A DNA stretch of 64,000 nucleotides, taken from positions 349,459-413,458 of the forward strand of contig CAUYUJ010003592.1 of NCBI GenBank assembly GCA_963575745.1, given 5' to 3'. The position numbers and the translations under genes were made by a program. Shown here one piece after another: positions 1 through 8,812 of this stretch. Source of the stretch: Prorocentrum cordatum (Eukaryota; Sar; Dinophyceae; Prorocentrales; Prorocentraceae). Each line of letters starts with the position of its first letter. Within the stretch, counting starts at the first letter, position 1. Below the pieces are notes generated by a model. It was not told where the DNA came from. It did not search any database and saw nothing but the letters and a program-made list of their open reading frames with translations.

Positions 1-731
1 GGTATCGGTATCTGTTGGTTTCCCCAGGAGGGGGGCACAGTAGGCATGAGCTTTCGAAGGTCCGCGCGGATCTCTTTGATCGGAGTTGGACCTCCCTGGC
101 GGCGCCTCCGGCGCTGCCCCTGGTGCGCCCCACCCCTAGACCCGCCTCCCTGGGGGGCGGAGCGCACCGGGGGCGGCGCTGGAGGCTTCATCTCCGTCGT
201 CATTCCTCAAGCAGCAGGGCCCGTGCCGATTCGATCGGTACGATTTTATCCCTGTCGGCCAGATGCGGCCCGACGTGTGCGTGGCTCTGTTGTGCATCCT
301 GGTGCGGCCGATCCGATTCGCTCTCGGCCCTGTGCTGGTGCGGCCCGATTCGATGCACGTCCGAAGCACGCGCGAGCAGAAGTCAGTCCAAGAGTGCAGT
401 GGAGACCCATGCGAAGAAGCACCCTGCTTGCCTCTAGGCTCTAGGGTGGCCTGGGTTTCTTGGGCTTCGAGTTTTTGTTGCTTCGGACAGCGTGACGTTC
501 CAACACCGAAAATCGGTGGATCTTCTGGGAGGCTTCTTGTGGTCGGGCCTCCACTGCATCCTTCTTCGCGGTTTCGCGATTCCCGCGCCGCGTTCTGCGC
601 GGCTGCCCCCCGAGGCACCCGCTGCCGGGCGTCCGCCCTGGGGCGGTTTCCATCCTCTGCGCCCCATCGAGTGTGCTGGAGCGTGTTCTCATGTAGCCAC
701 AGGAGGCCCACACATGTTCGCGCTATGCGCG
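1..731. other. Unassigned GC-rich sequence
   Basis: Several overlapping open frames exist on both strands, as expected in GC-rich DNA. None has a recognisable motif, a repeated counterpart elsewhere in the window or a convincing start. I see no gene here. Confidence 0.5.
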
Positions 732-732
732 T

Positions 733-804
<72 letters not shown>
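732..804. repeat. (AC)n(AT)n microsatellite
   Basis: A short AC run passes directly into about 28 AT dinucleotides. It ends exactly where the satellite-module leader begins. Confidence 0.95.
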
Positions 805-808
<4 letters not shown>

Positions 809-921
809 AAGGGCTTCGCCTCCTGCCGCCGGCCCCCTCTCTCGGAGAATGGGCCATGGAAAAGCGAAGTCATGAGTCTTCGGCGCTGCCGTGAAACAGT
901 GTCGGGACTTACTTGTTTTTC
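803..921 (+). repeat. Satellite module 1, leader segment
   Basis: This 119-bp single-copy segment precedes the ~72-bp array. A close copy precedes the array at 57801. Both begin ATCCGTAAG, share a CTCTCTCGGAGAATGGGCCA core and end at CAGTGTCGGGAC, then enter the first repeat. The shared order shows that leader plus array is a mobile or duplicated unit and not a simple tandem run. Confidence 0.8.
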
Positions 922-1730
922 GACCCTGACCCTGCCGATCTGCGTGAGGGGTGCCGCCGAATTTCAGACATGTGGTAAATCCCTATTGTTTCTGAACCCT
1001 GACCCTACGGATCTGCGTGAGGGGTGCCACCGAATTTCAGAAATGTTTCAAATCCCATATGTTTTTGGACCCTGACCCCGCCGATCTGCGTGAGGGGTGC
1101 CACCGAATTTAAGAAACGTGGCAAGTTTCCTATGTTTTTGGACCCTAACCCCGCCGATCTGCGTGAGGGGCGTCAGGGAATGTCAACGATGCGGGAAATC
1201 CTATATGTTTTGGGACCCTGACCCCGCCGATCTGCGTGAGGGGTGCCACCGAATTTAAGAAACGTGGCAAGTTCCCATTGTTTTTGGACCCTCACCCCGC
1301 CGATCTGCGTGAGGGCGTCAGGAAATGTCAAAGATGCGGGAAATACCTTGTGTTTTTGGACCCTGACCCCGCCGATCTGCGTGAGGGGTGCCATCGAATT
1401 TCAAACATGTAGCAAATTCCCAGTGTTTTTGGACCCTCACCCCGCCGATCTGCATGAAGGGTGTAAGGAAATATCGGACATGTGGCAAATCCCTTATGTT
1501 TTTGGACCCTGACCCCGCCGATCTGCGTAAGGGGTGCCACCGAATTTCAGAAATGTGGCAAATCCCATGTGTTTTTGGACCCTGACCCCGCCGATCTGCG
1601 TGAAGGGTGCCACCGAATTTCAAGAGGGTGGCAAATCCCTTGTGTTTTTGGACCCTGACCCCGCCGATCTGCGTGAGGGGTGCCACCGAATTTCAGAAAT
1701 GTGGCAAATCCCTTGTGTTGTTGGACCCTG
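922..1730 (+). repeat. Satellite module 1, ~72-bp tandem array
   Basis: About eleven units of 71-76 bp each contain GACCCTGACCCC, GCCGATCTGCGTGAGGGG, a TGCCACCGAATTT segment and a GTTTTTG end. The units carry small substitutions and length changes. All usable units have GCCGATC and TGCCACC, the same variant as the array at 57801 and unlike the array at 58790. The last unit is cut at CCCTG by the insertion of element C. Confidence 0.95.
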
Positions 1731-1824
1731 TGATCGGGCAGCTCTCTTGTATGCATGCCGTGATGTTTATGGATTACCATTGCCATATCCTATTCAAGTT
1801 GGGAAACAGACATATCGTGCATCA
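1731..1824 (+). repeat. Element C 5' LTR (94 bp)
   Basis: Direct repeat of 8254-8347, beginning TGATCGGG and ending CATCA. It is very short for a copia LTR. Fourteen positions differ from the 3' copy, about twelve of them transitions. Confidence 0.92.
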
Positions 1825-1837
1825 TGGTAGCAGAGCC
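1825..1837 (+). promoter_or_regulatory. Element C primer-binding site (initiator tRNA-Met)
   Basis: TGGTAGCAGAGCC starts at the first base after the LTR. Its reverse complement fits the 3' acceptor end, including CCA, of eukaryotic initiator tRNA-Met (established PBS of many copia elements). Position and sequence agree. Confidence 0.85.
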
Positions 1838-2047
1838 AGGTTGTGAGTCGGCCTGCACGCGATACCGCTGCGCATTCCTCCACAGCGCCCCAGGGAGGCG
1901 CCTGTGCGGCCGGTGTGGCTGCAGACGAGACCTGCTGGCAGCTGGTCTCGGCATCGCCTGGCAAAACCTGGGTGATCATCGCGAAGGGCGTGCTGCAGCT
2001 GGCGCGCCGCAAGCGCAGGTGGCACTGCGAGGGCGAGGCCCTCAAGA

Positions 2048-2127
2048 TTGTCAAGGCGCGTGGCCAGGCAATCGCAGATGATGGACGAGGCCCGCGCCGC
2101 CCAGATCGAGCAGGCTCTCGCGGCGGC

Positions 2128-2162
<35 letters not shown>

Positions 2163-2961
2163 TGATCCAGCAGTTGGCAGCCCAGGCCCAGTCGGCCGAG
2201 GTCCGAGCTCAAGCAGCAGAAGCTACGGCTCAGGCGGCGCGAGGGCCAGGGCAACAGAGGCCAGCAGACCAGCCTGGTGGCCCGCCACCAGGAATGAACC
2301 GACTGATTGGTACGAGGGTCCTCGGGAAACCGCACGACTTCAACGGCGAGCCCGGCACCTGGCGCGACTGGAGCACGGTCTTCTGTGCCTACGCCAGCGC
2401 CTGCGAGCCGGTCTTGATGGACCTCATGGAAAGAGCTGAACAATCGGACGAGCCGGTGCTGAACGCCACACTGCCAGAGGGGCAAGTGCGACTCAGCAGC
2501 CAGCTCCATTACATGCTAGTTATGCTGAACAAGGGTCTCTCATTTGATCGCATAGTCAGTGCTGGCGTGAACGAAGAGGCGTGGAGGACACTCGTCACCT
2601 TCCATGAGCCTCAAAGTCGGACCCGGGCGGCAGGACTGCTATAGGAGCTGCTCTCGTGGGACTTCGAAGGTGACGTCCCTTCGAAGCTGACTGCCTTCGA
2701 CAGGGACGTCAAGCGCTACGAGCAGGCTGTCAGCACCGGGTTCCCTGATGAGATCAAGATAGGCATCCTTGTCCGCTCTCTCAGGGAGGGCCCGCTGCGC
2801 CACCACCTGCTGCTCAATAGCCAGCGGATCGACACGTGGGAGCTGGTGAAGGCAGAGGTGGAGAACCTCAGGCAGGCCCAGATCGCAACGACGGCAAGCA
2901 TTGGCACGGGCTCAGCGCCGATGGACCTCGACTCTCTCGCGAAGCAGCTGGCCGGAACGGC
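2048..2961 (+). pseudogene. gag: Element C gag, capsid-like part (UBN2 type)
   Basis: The frame opens with MSRR and runs through a CAG-encoded polyglutamine stretch (from about 2130), then a copia Gag-type region with the landmarks LGKPHDFNGEPGTWRDW, a usual start of the UBN2/Gag-polypeptide fold. An in-frame TAG at 2642 interrupts it; the same frame continues with related helical sequence (FDRDVKRYEQ) to about 2955, where a one-base shift is needed to enter the zinc-knuckle frame. It would package element RNA in virus-like particles. The stop and shift make it non-functional as it stands. Confidence 0.8.
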
Positions 2962-3861
2962 AGGATCGGCAACGGCAAGGGCAAGACCGGCAAGCCTGGC
3001 AAAGGCAAGGGCGACGATGATGCACCAACCAGGCCGTGCCCGATCTGCGGCAAGACAGGCCACTGGAAGCGGGACTGCTGGTGGAACTCTACGGCTGCAT
3101 CGGGCAAGGCACCGCCGAAGGGTAGTGGAGGTCGAGGTCGTGACAAGGGCAAGGATGACAGCAAGACTGGTGCTGCACCGAAGCCTAAGCCATGCTGGAC
3201 CTGCGGCTCGACGGCGCACCTGGCCAATGTCTGTCCGGTCGCAAAGAAGGCTGGCGCCCTTGGCGAGATGGCTGAGCCGGAGCCCCCCGAGGGCCCGGGC
3301 GGCCTCTTCCTGGCGGCGCTCGACCTGTCGGCCGTGTCTTCGAGCAACGAGACGGTGCGCTTCGGGATCGACTCAGGCGCGGCGGTCACAGCGGCCCCGC
3401 GCTCGTTGGGGGCCGACTACCCGATCGCGGAGAAGCCGTCGGGAGCACAGTACCTCAGCGCGACGGGTGAGCCGATCCCCGACGAGGACCAGCGCAAGCT
3501 CATTGCGCAGACTGGCGGCGCCTTGCGTGGCATGAGGGCCCCCGTCACGGGCAGAGGTGGGCCGCTGCTCTCAGTCTTCGACGTGGTGAAGAGTGGCCAT
3601 CGCGTAGTCTTCGAGCAGGACCAGCGCAGCAATGACATCAGCCACGCCGTCCACGTCGAGAGCGGCAAGACGGTCCGCTTCACGCGGAGACAGCGCGCGT
3701 GGGACCTGGATGCGAGTATCGTGCCGGCGAGGGAGGTCACCCAGATGTCCCAGGCGCTCGTGGAGGAGTTGCCGCTCTGCTCGGTCGAGGGTTGCGGCGG
3801 CTGCGATCGGCTGCATGGCAAGATGCGCCGGTGCCCTTTTGGGCGGCAGGCGCGGCCGTAA
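2962..3861 (+). CDS. Element C Gag C-terminus (two CCHC knuckles) and aspartic protease
   Basis: A glycine/lysine-rich run leads to two nucleic-acid-binding knuckles of the form C-x2-C-x4-H-x4-C (CPICGKTGHWKRDC at about 3043 and CWTCGSTAHLANVC at about 3193). The retropepsin active site follows as FGIDSGAAVTAAP, with the catalytic Asp at 3370-3372. The segment ends near a Cys/His cluster (CSVEGCGGCDRLHGK) that probably corresponds to the integrase zinc domain. The frame stops at 3859-3861. The protease cuts the polyprotein in the particle. Confidence 0.8.
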   Translation, partial: RIGNGKGKTGKPGKGKGDDDAPTRPCPICGKTGHWKRDCWWNSTAASGKAPPKGSGGRGRDKGKDDSKTGAAPKPKPCWTCGSTAHLANVCPVAKKAGALGEMAEPEPPEGPGGLFLAALDLSAVSSSNETVRFGIDSGAAVTAAPRSLGADYPIAEKPSGAQYLSATGEPIPDEDQRKLIAQTGGALRGMRAPVTGRGGPLLSVFDVVKSGHRVVFEQDQRSNDISHAVHVESGKTVRFTRRQRAWDLDASIVPAREVTQMSQALVEELPLCSVEGCGGCDRLHGKMRRCPFGRQARP

Positions 3862-4023
3862 GACCGGCGATGATGGCGCCAGCAGTGGGGCCCCCCTGCG
3901 CTGCATGGCGTCGCTTCTTGGACAGGGGCGGCACCTAGTGGAGTTGATGATGGGCAAGTTGCGACCATCGAGAGCCATTTTGGTCCGGTCGCGGGCAAGC
4001 CTGTCCCGCCAGGTGGAGACGCC

Positions 4024-5352
4024 GTGGCTGGGGATGATGGAGTTGGAAGTGCAATCGAGCTCGAAGGTGGCGCCGAGGGGCGCCACGAGTCTCAACCTGC
4101 TCCTGTTCGGGCTCGACGCGGGCCGAAGGGGCCTACCCGGGCAGAGCTCGAGTCACGCGAAACGGCAGGTTGCGTTTCCTTCCGGGGCTGGTGTTACTGC
4201 TGCTTGGCTGGGCGTGGCCGTGTTGATGGCTACTCAGCGGATGCTCCTGGGAGAGCGCGTGCGATGCCTACGTTCGCGGTGGACTACGGGTGCCTTGTGG
4301 AGCGGGAGGAGGTGGGGTCGGGCCAGTCCGCGCCCCCCATCTTCGTCGGCATCGACTCAGCCAGCTCGCGCGTCAGTGCCGACGCCCTCCCGTCCAAGGG
4401 CATCCAGCATGAGTGCAACGTGGTCCGTGCCTCCAGTCAAGTGGAGGCGACCAGCCACCCGAGGATCATCTACAAGTCCGATGGTGAAGGCGCCTTGTTG
4501 GCGCTCAAGCGAGAGGCGACGATCCGCTTCAGGAACGCGAAGATCGAGGCCGTGCCCGAGCAGGCGCTGGCCTACGACAGCGCCAGCAACGGCCTTGCAG
4601 CAGTGGCAGTCAAGGAGGTCAAGGACGTGGCGCGATCTCTGAGGGTCACCCTGTCCCTGCTGCACGGCACAGACATCCCGAATGACCATCCAGCGTCGAC
4701 CTGGCTGGCACCCCGCGCTGCAGGATTCGTCGACCGCGGCAGGATCGGCGCCGATGGCCGGACGCCGCGCGAGAGGCACAGGGACAGGGCCTTCCGCAAG
4801 GTGCTGCCGCCTTTCGGTGAAGTCATCGCGTTCCTCCCGAGTGCGAGGTGCGACGCCAAGTTCGAGGGGCGCTGGGAGATCGGGGTCTTCCTGGGTGTCA
4901 TCGAGAAGTCGAGCGAGATGCTCGCCGGCTACGGTCGCAGGGTCGTACGCGCGCGGTCGATCAGGAGGAGACCGCCGAGCCAGCGGGCCGACGCGGCCCT
5001 GCTGCTCTCGATCAGGGGCGCGCCGCGGTTGCCGACCCCAGACAAGCCAGATAACTTTCGCATCCCAACGGTCATTGACGAACCTGCCGTCGCTACGCAG
5101 CAGCCGAGGGTCGTGCCAGAGCAAGTCTCGGCTGAGCCTCGGAACGTCTACATCCGCAGGAACGCGGAGCTGGCCACGCACGGCTTCGCGGATGGATGCC
5201 AGGGATCCCACGCGGCCCGCGCCAACGCAGCAGCCAAGGCCCACATCCCGGAGTGCCGTGAGCGCATCCAGCAGGCCATGGCGAACGACCCTGAGCTCGC
5301 GCCCCGCGTCCCGCGTCTTCGGGGCAGCGGCTCGCCAGCCGGGGGCCGCTGA
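4024..5352 (+). CDS. Element C integrase (rve-type)
   Basis: The 442-residue open frame is in the protease frame. An RNase-H-fold integrase core is visible: first Asp in FVGIDSASSR, second Asp in IIYKSDGEG, then AYDSASNGLAAVAVKEVKD. In active copia integrases the third acidic residue follows NG by about three positions (NG-x-x-E); here it is Ala, so catalysis is probably lost. The C-terminal half (GRWEIGVFLGV, then a basic run) fits the copia integrase tail. It would insert the cDNA into the host chromosome. Confidence 0.75.
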   Translation: MAGDDGVGSAIELEGGAEGRHESQPAPVRARRGPKGPTRAELESRETAGCVSFRGWCYCCLAGRGRVDGYSADAPGRARAMPTFAVDYGCLVEREEVGSGQSAPPIFVGIDSASSRVSADALPSKGIQHECNVVRASSQVEATSHPRIIYKSDGEGALLALKREATIRFRNAKIEAVPEQALAYDSASNGLAAVAVKEVKDVARSLRVTLSLLHGTDIPNDHPASTWLAPRAAGFVDRGRIGADGRTPRERHRDRAFRKVLPPFGEVIAFLPSARCDAKFEGRWEIGVFLGVIEKSSEMLAGYGRRVVRARSIRRRPPSQRADAALLLSIRGAPRLPTPDKPDNFRIPTVIDEPAVATQQPRVVPEQVSAEPRNVYIRRNAELATHGFADGCQGSHAARANAAAKAHIPECRERIQQAMANDPELAPRVPRLRGSGSPAGGR

Positions 5353-5519
5353 CAGGGCGCCTGCGCGCCAGGGGGGCGAGGGCGCCGAGGCGCCCCCTCG
5401 AGCTGCCCGCGCGGCCGAGGCACCGATGAAGATCGAGCGACCTGGCCGACAGGCTGTTCCGCGTCGGAGCTCGGCTGCGGAGCTGCCGCAGGCATCGAGG
5501 CGTCGCCTCGCGGCGCCAT

Positions 5520-6041
5520 GTGGCCCAGCACCCTGCGCGCCCGCGATCAGCGGCGAGCAGCCGGGGGCGCCAGCGCAGGCGCCAGCCACACCGCTGGCGC
5601 AGGCGGCTGGGCCGAGCGGGCCGCTGCATGCGTCGCCTGGGTGTTGGTGGCGCCATGGGCGCAGATTCGTTGGAGCTCTGCGCGCTGCTGGCGGCTTTCA
5701 GCGACTGGAGGGTGGCCGTCAGCGAGCTGTATGGACCAGGGCGTTTCACGTCACGGTCGGGCGCTTTCGACCTCGAGCCCGGCGCGGCCTGCGACATCAG
5801 GACCGGCTTCGACTTCAGCCAGGAGGGCGACAGGCAGCGGGTGCAGGCCACAATTGAGCTAGAACAGCCGCTGCTGATCACCGGCAGCCCGATGCGCGCG
5901 CCGTGGTCAAACCTGCAGGCCCTCAACGTGGTCCAGGGCGTGGACGTCAACGCCATCGTGGAGCGTGGCGTCATCCAACTGGTGTTTCTGTGCCGAGCGC
6001 TACAAGAAGCAGATCAAGGCTGGCCGCCTCTTCTTGCATGA
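5520..6041 (+). pseudogene. Element C spacer domain between integrase and RT
   Basis: The frame reads MGADSLELCALLAAFSDWRV and continues with FDLEPGAACDIRTGFDF and PLLITGSPMRAPWSNLQ, a conserved-looking block between integrase and RT whose function I do not know. A frame change near 5965 is required, after which YKKQIKAGRLFLHEQP continues the same block in the RT frame. I infer polyprotein sequence from its position and uninterrupted composition. Confidence 0.5.
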
Positions 6042-8082
6042 GCAGCCAGCTTCATCGAGGAGCTGGCGTCTCTGGATGATCCGAGAGATCGCCGTGATGC
6101 CTGGAGTATTTTACGTTGAGTGTGATCAGTGTGCGCACGGGTTGTGCGGCCTGGCGCTGGTCAAGAAGCCCACGGGTTGGTTGACCAAATCTGCCGAGAT
6201 CGCCCGGGAGTTGACACGTCGGTGCCCTGGGTGTGTCCGGCATTGCCAGACGGTCGGCCTGGGTCGGCGCGGCATGCGCACCATCGAGCGGCACCCACAA
6301 AAATTTGTGGCTGCGGTGCTGCGCGGGCTGCGTCGCGGGGCGGTCGCCCGCGGCCAGCTGGGTGCTCCGGAGGCCGGGCCGCGCCTCGACGAGCCGCCGG
6401 TCTGGGGCGCCTATCCAGAGATCGTTGACAACATCAGCGGGGCCGCCTTGGACCCCGAGCTTGTGGCGGCTGGCCGCATGGAGGAGATGGAGCCCCTGCG
6501 CGGCCTGGGCGCCTACGTCTACGACTCCAAGCAGCATTGCCACGAGGAGTCCGGGCGCGACCCGGCGCCCATGGTCTGGGTGGACGTCAACAAGGGCGAC
6601 GACCGCAAGCCCAACGTCCGCTGCAGGCTGTGCGTGGCAGAGACACGCTGCCGCACGAGCATGGACTTGGGGGGCCCCTCGCAGACCTTCAGTGCGACAC
6701 CCCCGCATGAGGCGCTCAGGGTGCTGATTTCCCCCTGCTGCTCGCCCAGGAATTCCGAGGAGGATCAGCATGTCCTCGCGTTCCTGGACATCACGAGGGC
6801 TCACCCGCACTGCGAGATGAAGCGGAAGCTGTGGGTGAAGCTGCCGTCGGATGACCCCCGCTCGGCTGACCCCAATGTGCACGGGTTGCTGGCCTGGTGC
6901 CTCTGCGGCTGTCGCGACGCAGGCCAGAACTTCGAGCTGCTGGCTCGTGAGACGCTGGAGGGCAAGATGAGCTTCTCTTGCGGCGTCTGGTGCCCCTGCA
7001 TCTACCGCAGAGGCGACGGCAAGCTCGTGGCCTGCGTCTACGGCGACAACTTCGTGCCGAAGGGTTCCCGCAGCGACAACCTGGAGTTCTACCGCGAGCT
7101 GCAGAAACACATGTCGGTCAAGCTCGAGGGCATGCTGGGACCCAACAAGAGCGCTGGTGATGTTCAGGAAGTGGTCTGCCTGAACCGCATCTTCCGCTGG
7201 ACCTCGAGAGGCCACGCCATCATCATGTTGCAGCAGCTGGGCCTCTGGCGTGAGTCGAATGCGCTCTCAACGCCAGGTGTGAAGCCCAAGAGTGTGGACC
7301 GTGGCAGGGTCCTGGAGGGCGAAGAGGCGACCCGCTACCGCAGTTTGGTCATGCGGGCCAGCTACCTCAGCGAGGACCGCCCGCACATCAAGCACGCCGT
7401 GAAGGAGGTGGCGAAGTGCATGCTTGAGCCGCGTGAGCACGGCATGGAGCTGGTCAAGAGGATCGCTGGGTATCTCCTGGGCCGTCCTAGGCTTGTCCAG
7501 AGATTCCGTCGCCAGCGCTGGCCAGGTGTGCTCAGGGGCTTCTCGGACAGTGACATCGCGGGCTGCCTGGAGGCCAGGAAGAGCACGAGCTGCGGCGTCT
7601 TCCAGCTTGGGGACCACATGATCAAGGTCTTCAGCGCGACGCAGGGCAGCGAGGCTCTCAGCTCAGGCGAGGCCGAGTGGCATGCCCTAGTGCACACCGC
7701 GTCCTGTGGGATCGGCCTGGTCTCGCTGGCGCGCGACATGGGATATGTGTTGGAGCTGTGCCTTGCTGGCGACGCGACAGCAGCCAGCGGGATAGCTCAC
7801 CGCCGTGGGGCGGGACGTATCAGACACATCGAGACGAAGACCCTGTGGCTCCAGCGCCATGTGACTGAGCGCCGCGTCATTCTTTCCAAGGCGCAAGGCA
7901 AGGTCAACGCGGCAGACTTGGGCACCAAGCATCTAGCGCAGAAGGAGCTAGATGAGATGCTGGAGCTGCTAGGCTACTACGTGGCTACGGGCAAATCTGG
8001 CCTCTCTCCCGCGGTCGCAGGCAACCTGCTTGAGCCTGAACTGGCTTGCGATCCCGAGGGCAAAGAAGAGGTGCAGGCATGA
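5965..8082 (+). CDS. Element C reverse transcriptase and RNase H
   Basis: A 705-residue open frame. RT landmarks are VLAFLDITRAH (first catalytic Asp at 6787-6789) and the YxDD box, here VYGDNF at 7036-7053, so the second Asp has become Asn. RNase H follows: GFSDSDIAGC, then STSCGVF, SSGEAEWHALV, RHIETKTLWLQRHV and KVNAADLGTKHL, all standard copia RNase H signposts. The frame is the longest intact one in the element. It would copy element RNA to cDNA in the particle, but the altered YxDD box argues against activity. Confidence 0.85.
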   Translation: MASSNWCFCAERYKKQIKAGRLFLHEQPASSRSWRLWMIREIAVMPGVFYVECDQCAHGLCGLALVKKPTGWLTKSAEIARELTRRCPGCVRHCQTVGLGRRGMRTIERHPQKFVAAVLRGLRRGAVARGQLGAPEAGPRLDEPPVWGAYPEIVDNISGAALDPELVAAGRMEEMEPLRGLGAYVYDSKQHCHEESGRDPAPMVWVDVNKGDDRKPNVRCRLCVAETRCRTSMDLGGPSQTFSATPPHEALRVLISPCCSPRNSEEDQHVLAFLDITRAHPHCEMKRKLWVKLPSDDPRSADPNVHGLLAWCLCGCRDAGQNFELLARETLEGKMSFSCGVWCPCIYRRGDGKLVACVYGDNFVPKGSRSDNLEFYRELQKHMSVKLEGMLGPNKSAGDVQEVVCLNRIFRWTSRGHAIIMLQQLGLWRESNALSTPGVKPKSVDRGRVLEGEEATRYRSLVMRASYLSEDRPHIKHAVKEVAKCMLEPREHGMELVKRIAGYLLGRPRLVQRFRRQRWPGVLRGFSDSDIAGCLEARKSTSCGVFQLGDHMIKVFSATQGSEALSSGEAEWHALVHTASCGIGLVSLARDMGYVLELCLAGDATAASGIAHRRGAGRIRHIETKTLWLQRHVTERRVILSKAQGKVNAADLGTKHLAQKELDEMLELLGYYVATGKSGLSPAVAGNLLEPELACDPEGKEEVQA

Positions 8083-8172
8083 TTTGCGTGAAGGCTGCTC
8101 GTGGCGAGGCAACTGATTTCTTGTGCGCAGGCATGATTTTCGTGGGGGGCTGCTCGTGACGAGGCAACTGGT
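8076..8172 (+). repeat. Short direct repeat pair in element C 3' UTR
   Basis: Two ~42-bp copies (about 8076-8117 and 8129-8171) share CAGGCATGATTT and CTGCTCGTG..GAGGCAACTG. They overlap the end of the RNase H frame and lie upstream of the 3' LTR. Confidence 0.75.
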
Positions 8173-8253
8173 GTGCCATTCAGCCTCGCTGTAGCAACCC
8201 GGAGGTCGCCTAGGTTGAGACTCGAGGGAACTCGACGCTGCGGCGAGGAGGGT

Positions 8254-8347
8254 TGATCGGGTAGCTCTCTTGCATGCAAGCCGTGACGTTTATGGTTTGC
8301 CATTGCCATATCCTACTCAGGCTGAGAAGCGGACATATCGCGTATCA
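8254..8347 (+). repeat. Element C 3' LTR with preceding purine tract
   Basis: 94-bp copy of the 5' LTR. The bases just upstream (about 8240-8252, GCGGCGAGGAGGG) form the expected polypurine tract for plus-strand priming. CCCTG follows at 8348-8352 and completes the target duplication. Confidence 0.9.
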
Positions 8348-8389
8348 CCCTGACCCCGCCGATCTGCGTGAGGGGTGTAAATTTTCGAG
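8348..8389 (+). repeat. Satellite module 1, end of array after element C
   Basis: The interrupted satellite unit resumes with CCCTGACCCCGCCGATCTGC and passes into the array-to-tail junction (TGTAAATTTTCGAG), which matches the ends of the arrays at 58500 and 59348. Confidence 0.85.
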
Positions 8390-8486
8390 AACGGGGGATT
8401 GTGGAGTCCCTGTGGTTCCAAAGCGCGCGCGCGAGGCTTTCGCGCTGAGTTCGCGATTGTTTCTGCGCAAACTCTGCTCTGTGTCG

Positions 8487-8720
8487 CCCTCCTCCTCCTC
8501 CTCCGCCTCCGCCTCCGCCTCCTCCTCCTCCTCCTCCTCCTCCTCCCCCTCCCCCCTCCCCTACCTCTCTGTATTTTTTCCCCTGGCGCCCCCTCCCCCC
8601 CCCCTCCCCCCTCCCCCAGAATTGTTTCCTGGGAAGGGGTGGGGGGGGGCGCGCCAGGGGGGGAAAAAAAACAGGAATGCGTCGTGGCCACATCTGCCCC
8701 CCCCCCCCCTAGAAGGATGA
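8487..8720. repeat. CCT/CCCC-rich low-complexity tract
   Basis: CTC/CTCCGC triplets run from 8487 to about 8560, then C-rich sequence, a G-rich stretch near 8640-8660 and another C run at 8697-8709. Frames through it give only polyglycine or polyserine. Confidence 0.9.
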
Positions 8721-8729
8721 ACGCCCCCA

Positions 8730-8812
8730 TAAGAAGGATTCACAGTGAAATCCTCGACAGAAGGGTTCCTATCGAAACCCTCCACTGAATGATTCCTACT
8801 GAAATCCTCGAA
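8730..8812. repeat. ~28-bp imperfect tandem repeats
   Basis: About three units of the type GAAGGRTTCnnnnnGAAAYCCTC occur between 8733 and 8812, just before the hexanucleotide array. Confidence 0.65.

Larger units (their letters stand above)
1731..8347 (+). mobile_element. Ty1/copia LTR retrotransposon (element C), 6.6 kb, decayed
   Basis: A full-length element with 94-bp terminal direct repeats that start TG and end CA, flanked by an exact 5-bp target duplication CCCTG (1726-1730 and 8348-8352). Internal order is PBS, gag, CCHC knuckles, aspartic protease, integrase, spacer, RT and RNase H, then a purine tract, which is the copia order. Flanking bases join to restore an intact satellite unit, so the satellite array was the target. 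An in-frame TAG, frameshifts and altered catalytic residues show it is dead. LTR identity is about 85% by eye (14 differences, mostly transitions). Confidence 0.93.

Noticed and set aside
922-1730. CRISPR-like look of regularly spaced repeats
   Set aside because: The units are contiguous tandem repeats without unique spacers, in a eukaryotic (DinoSL-bearing) genome.
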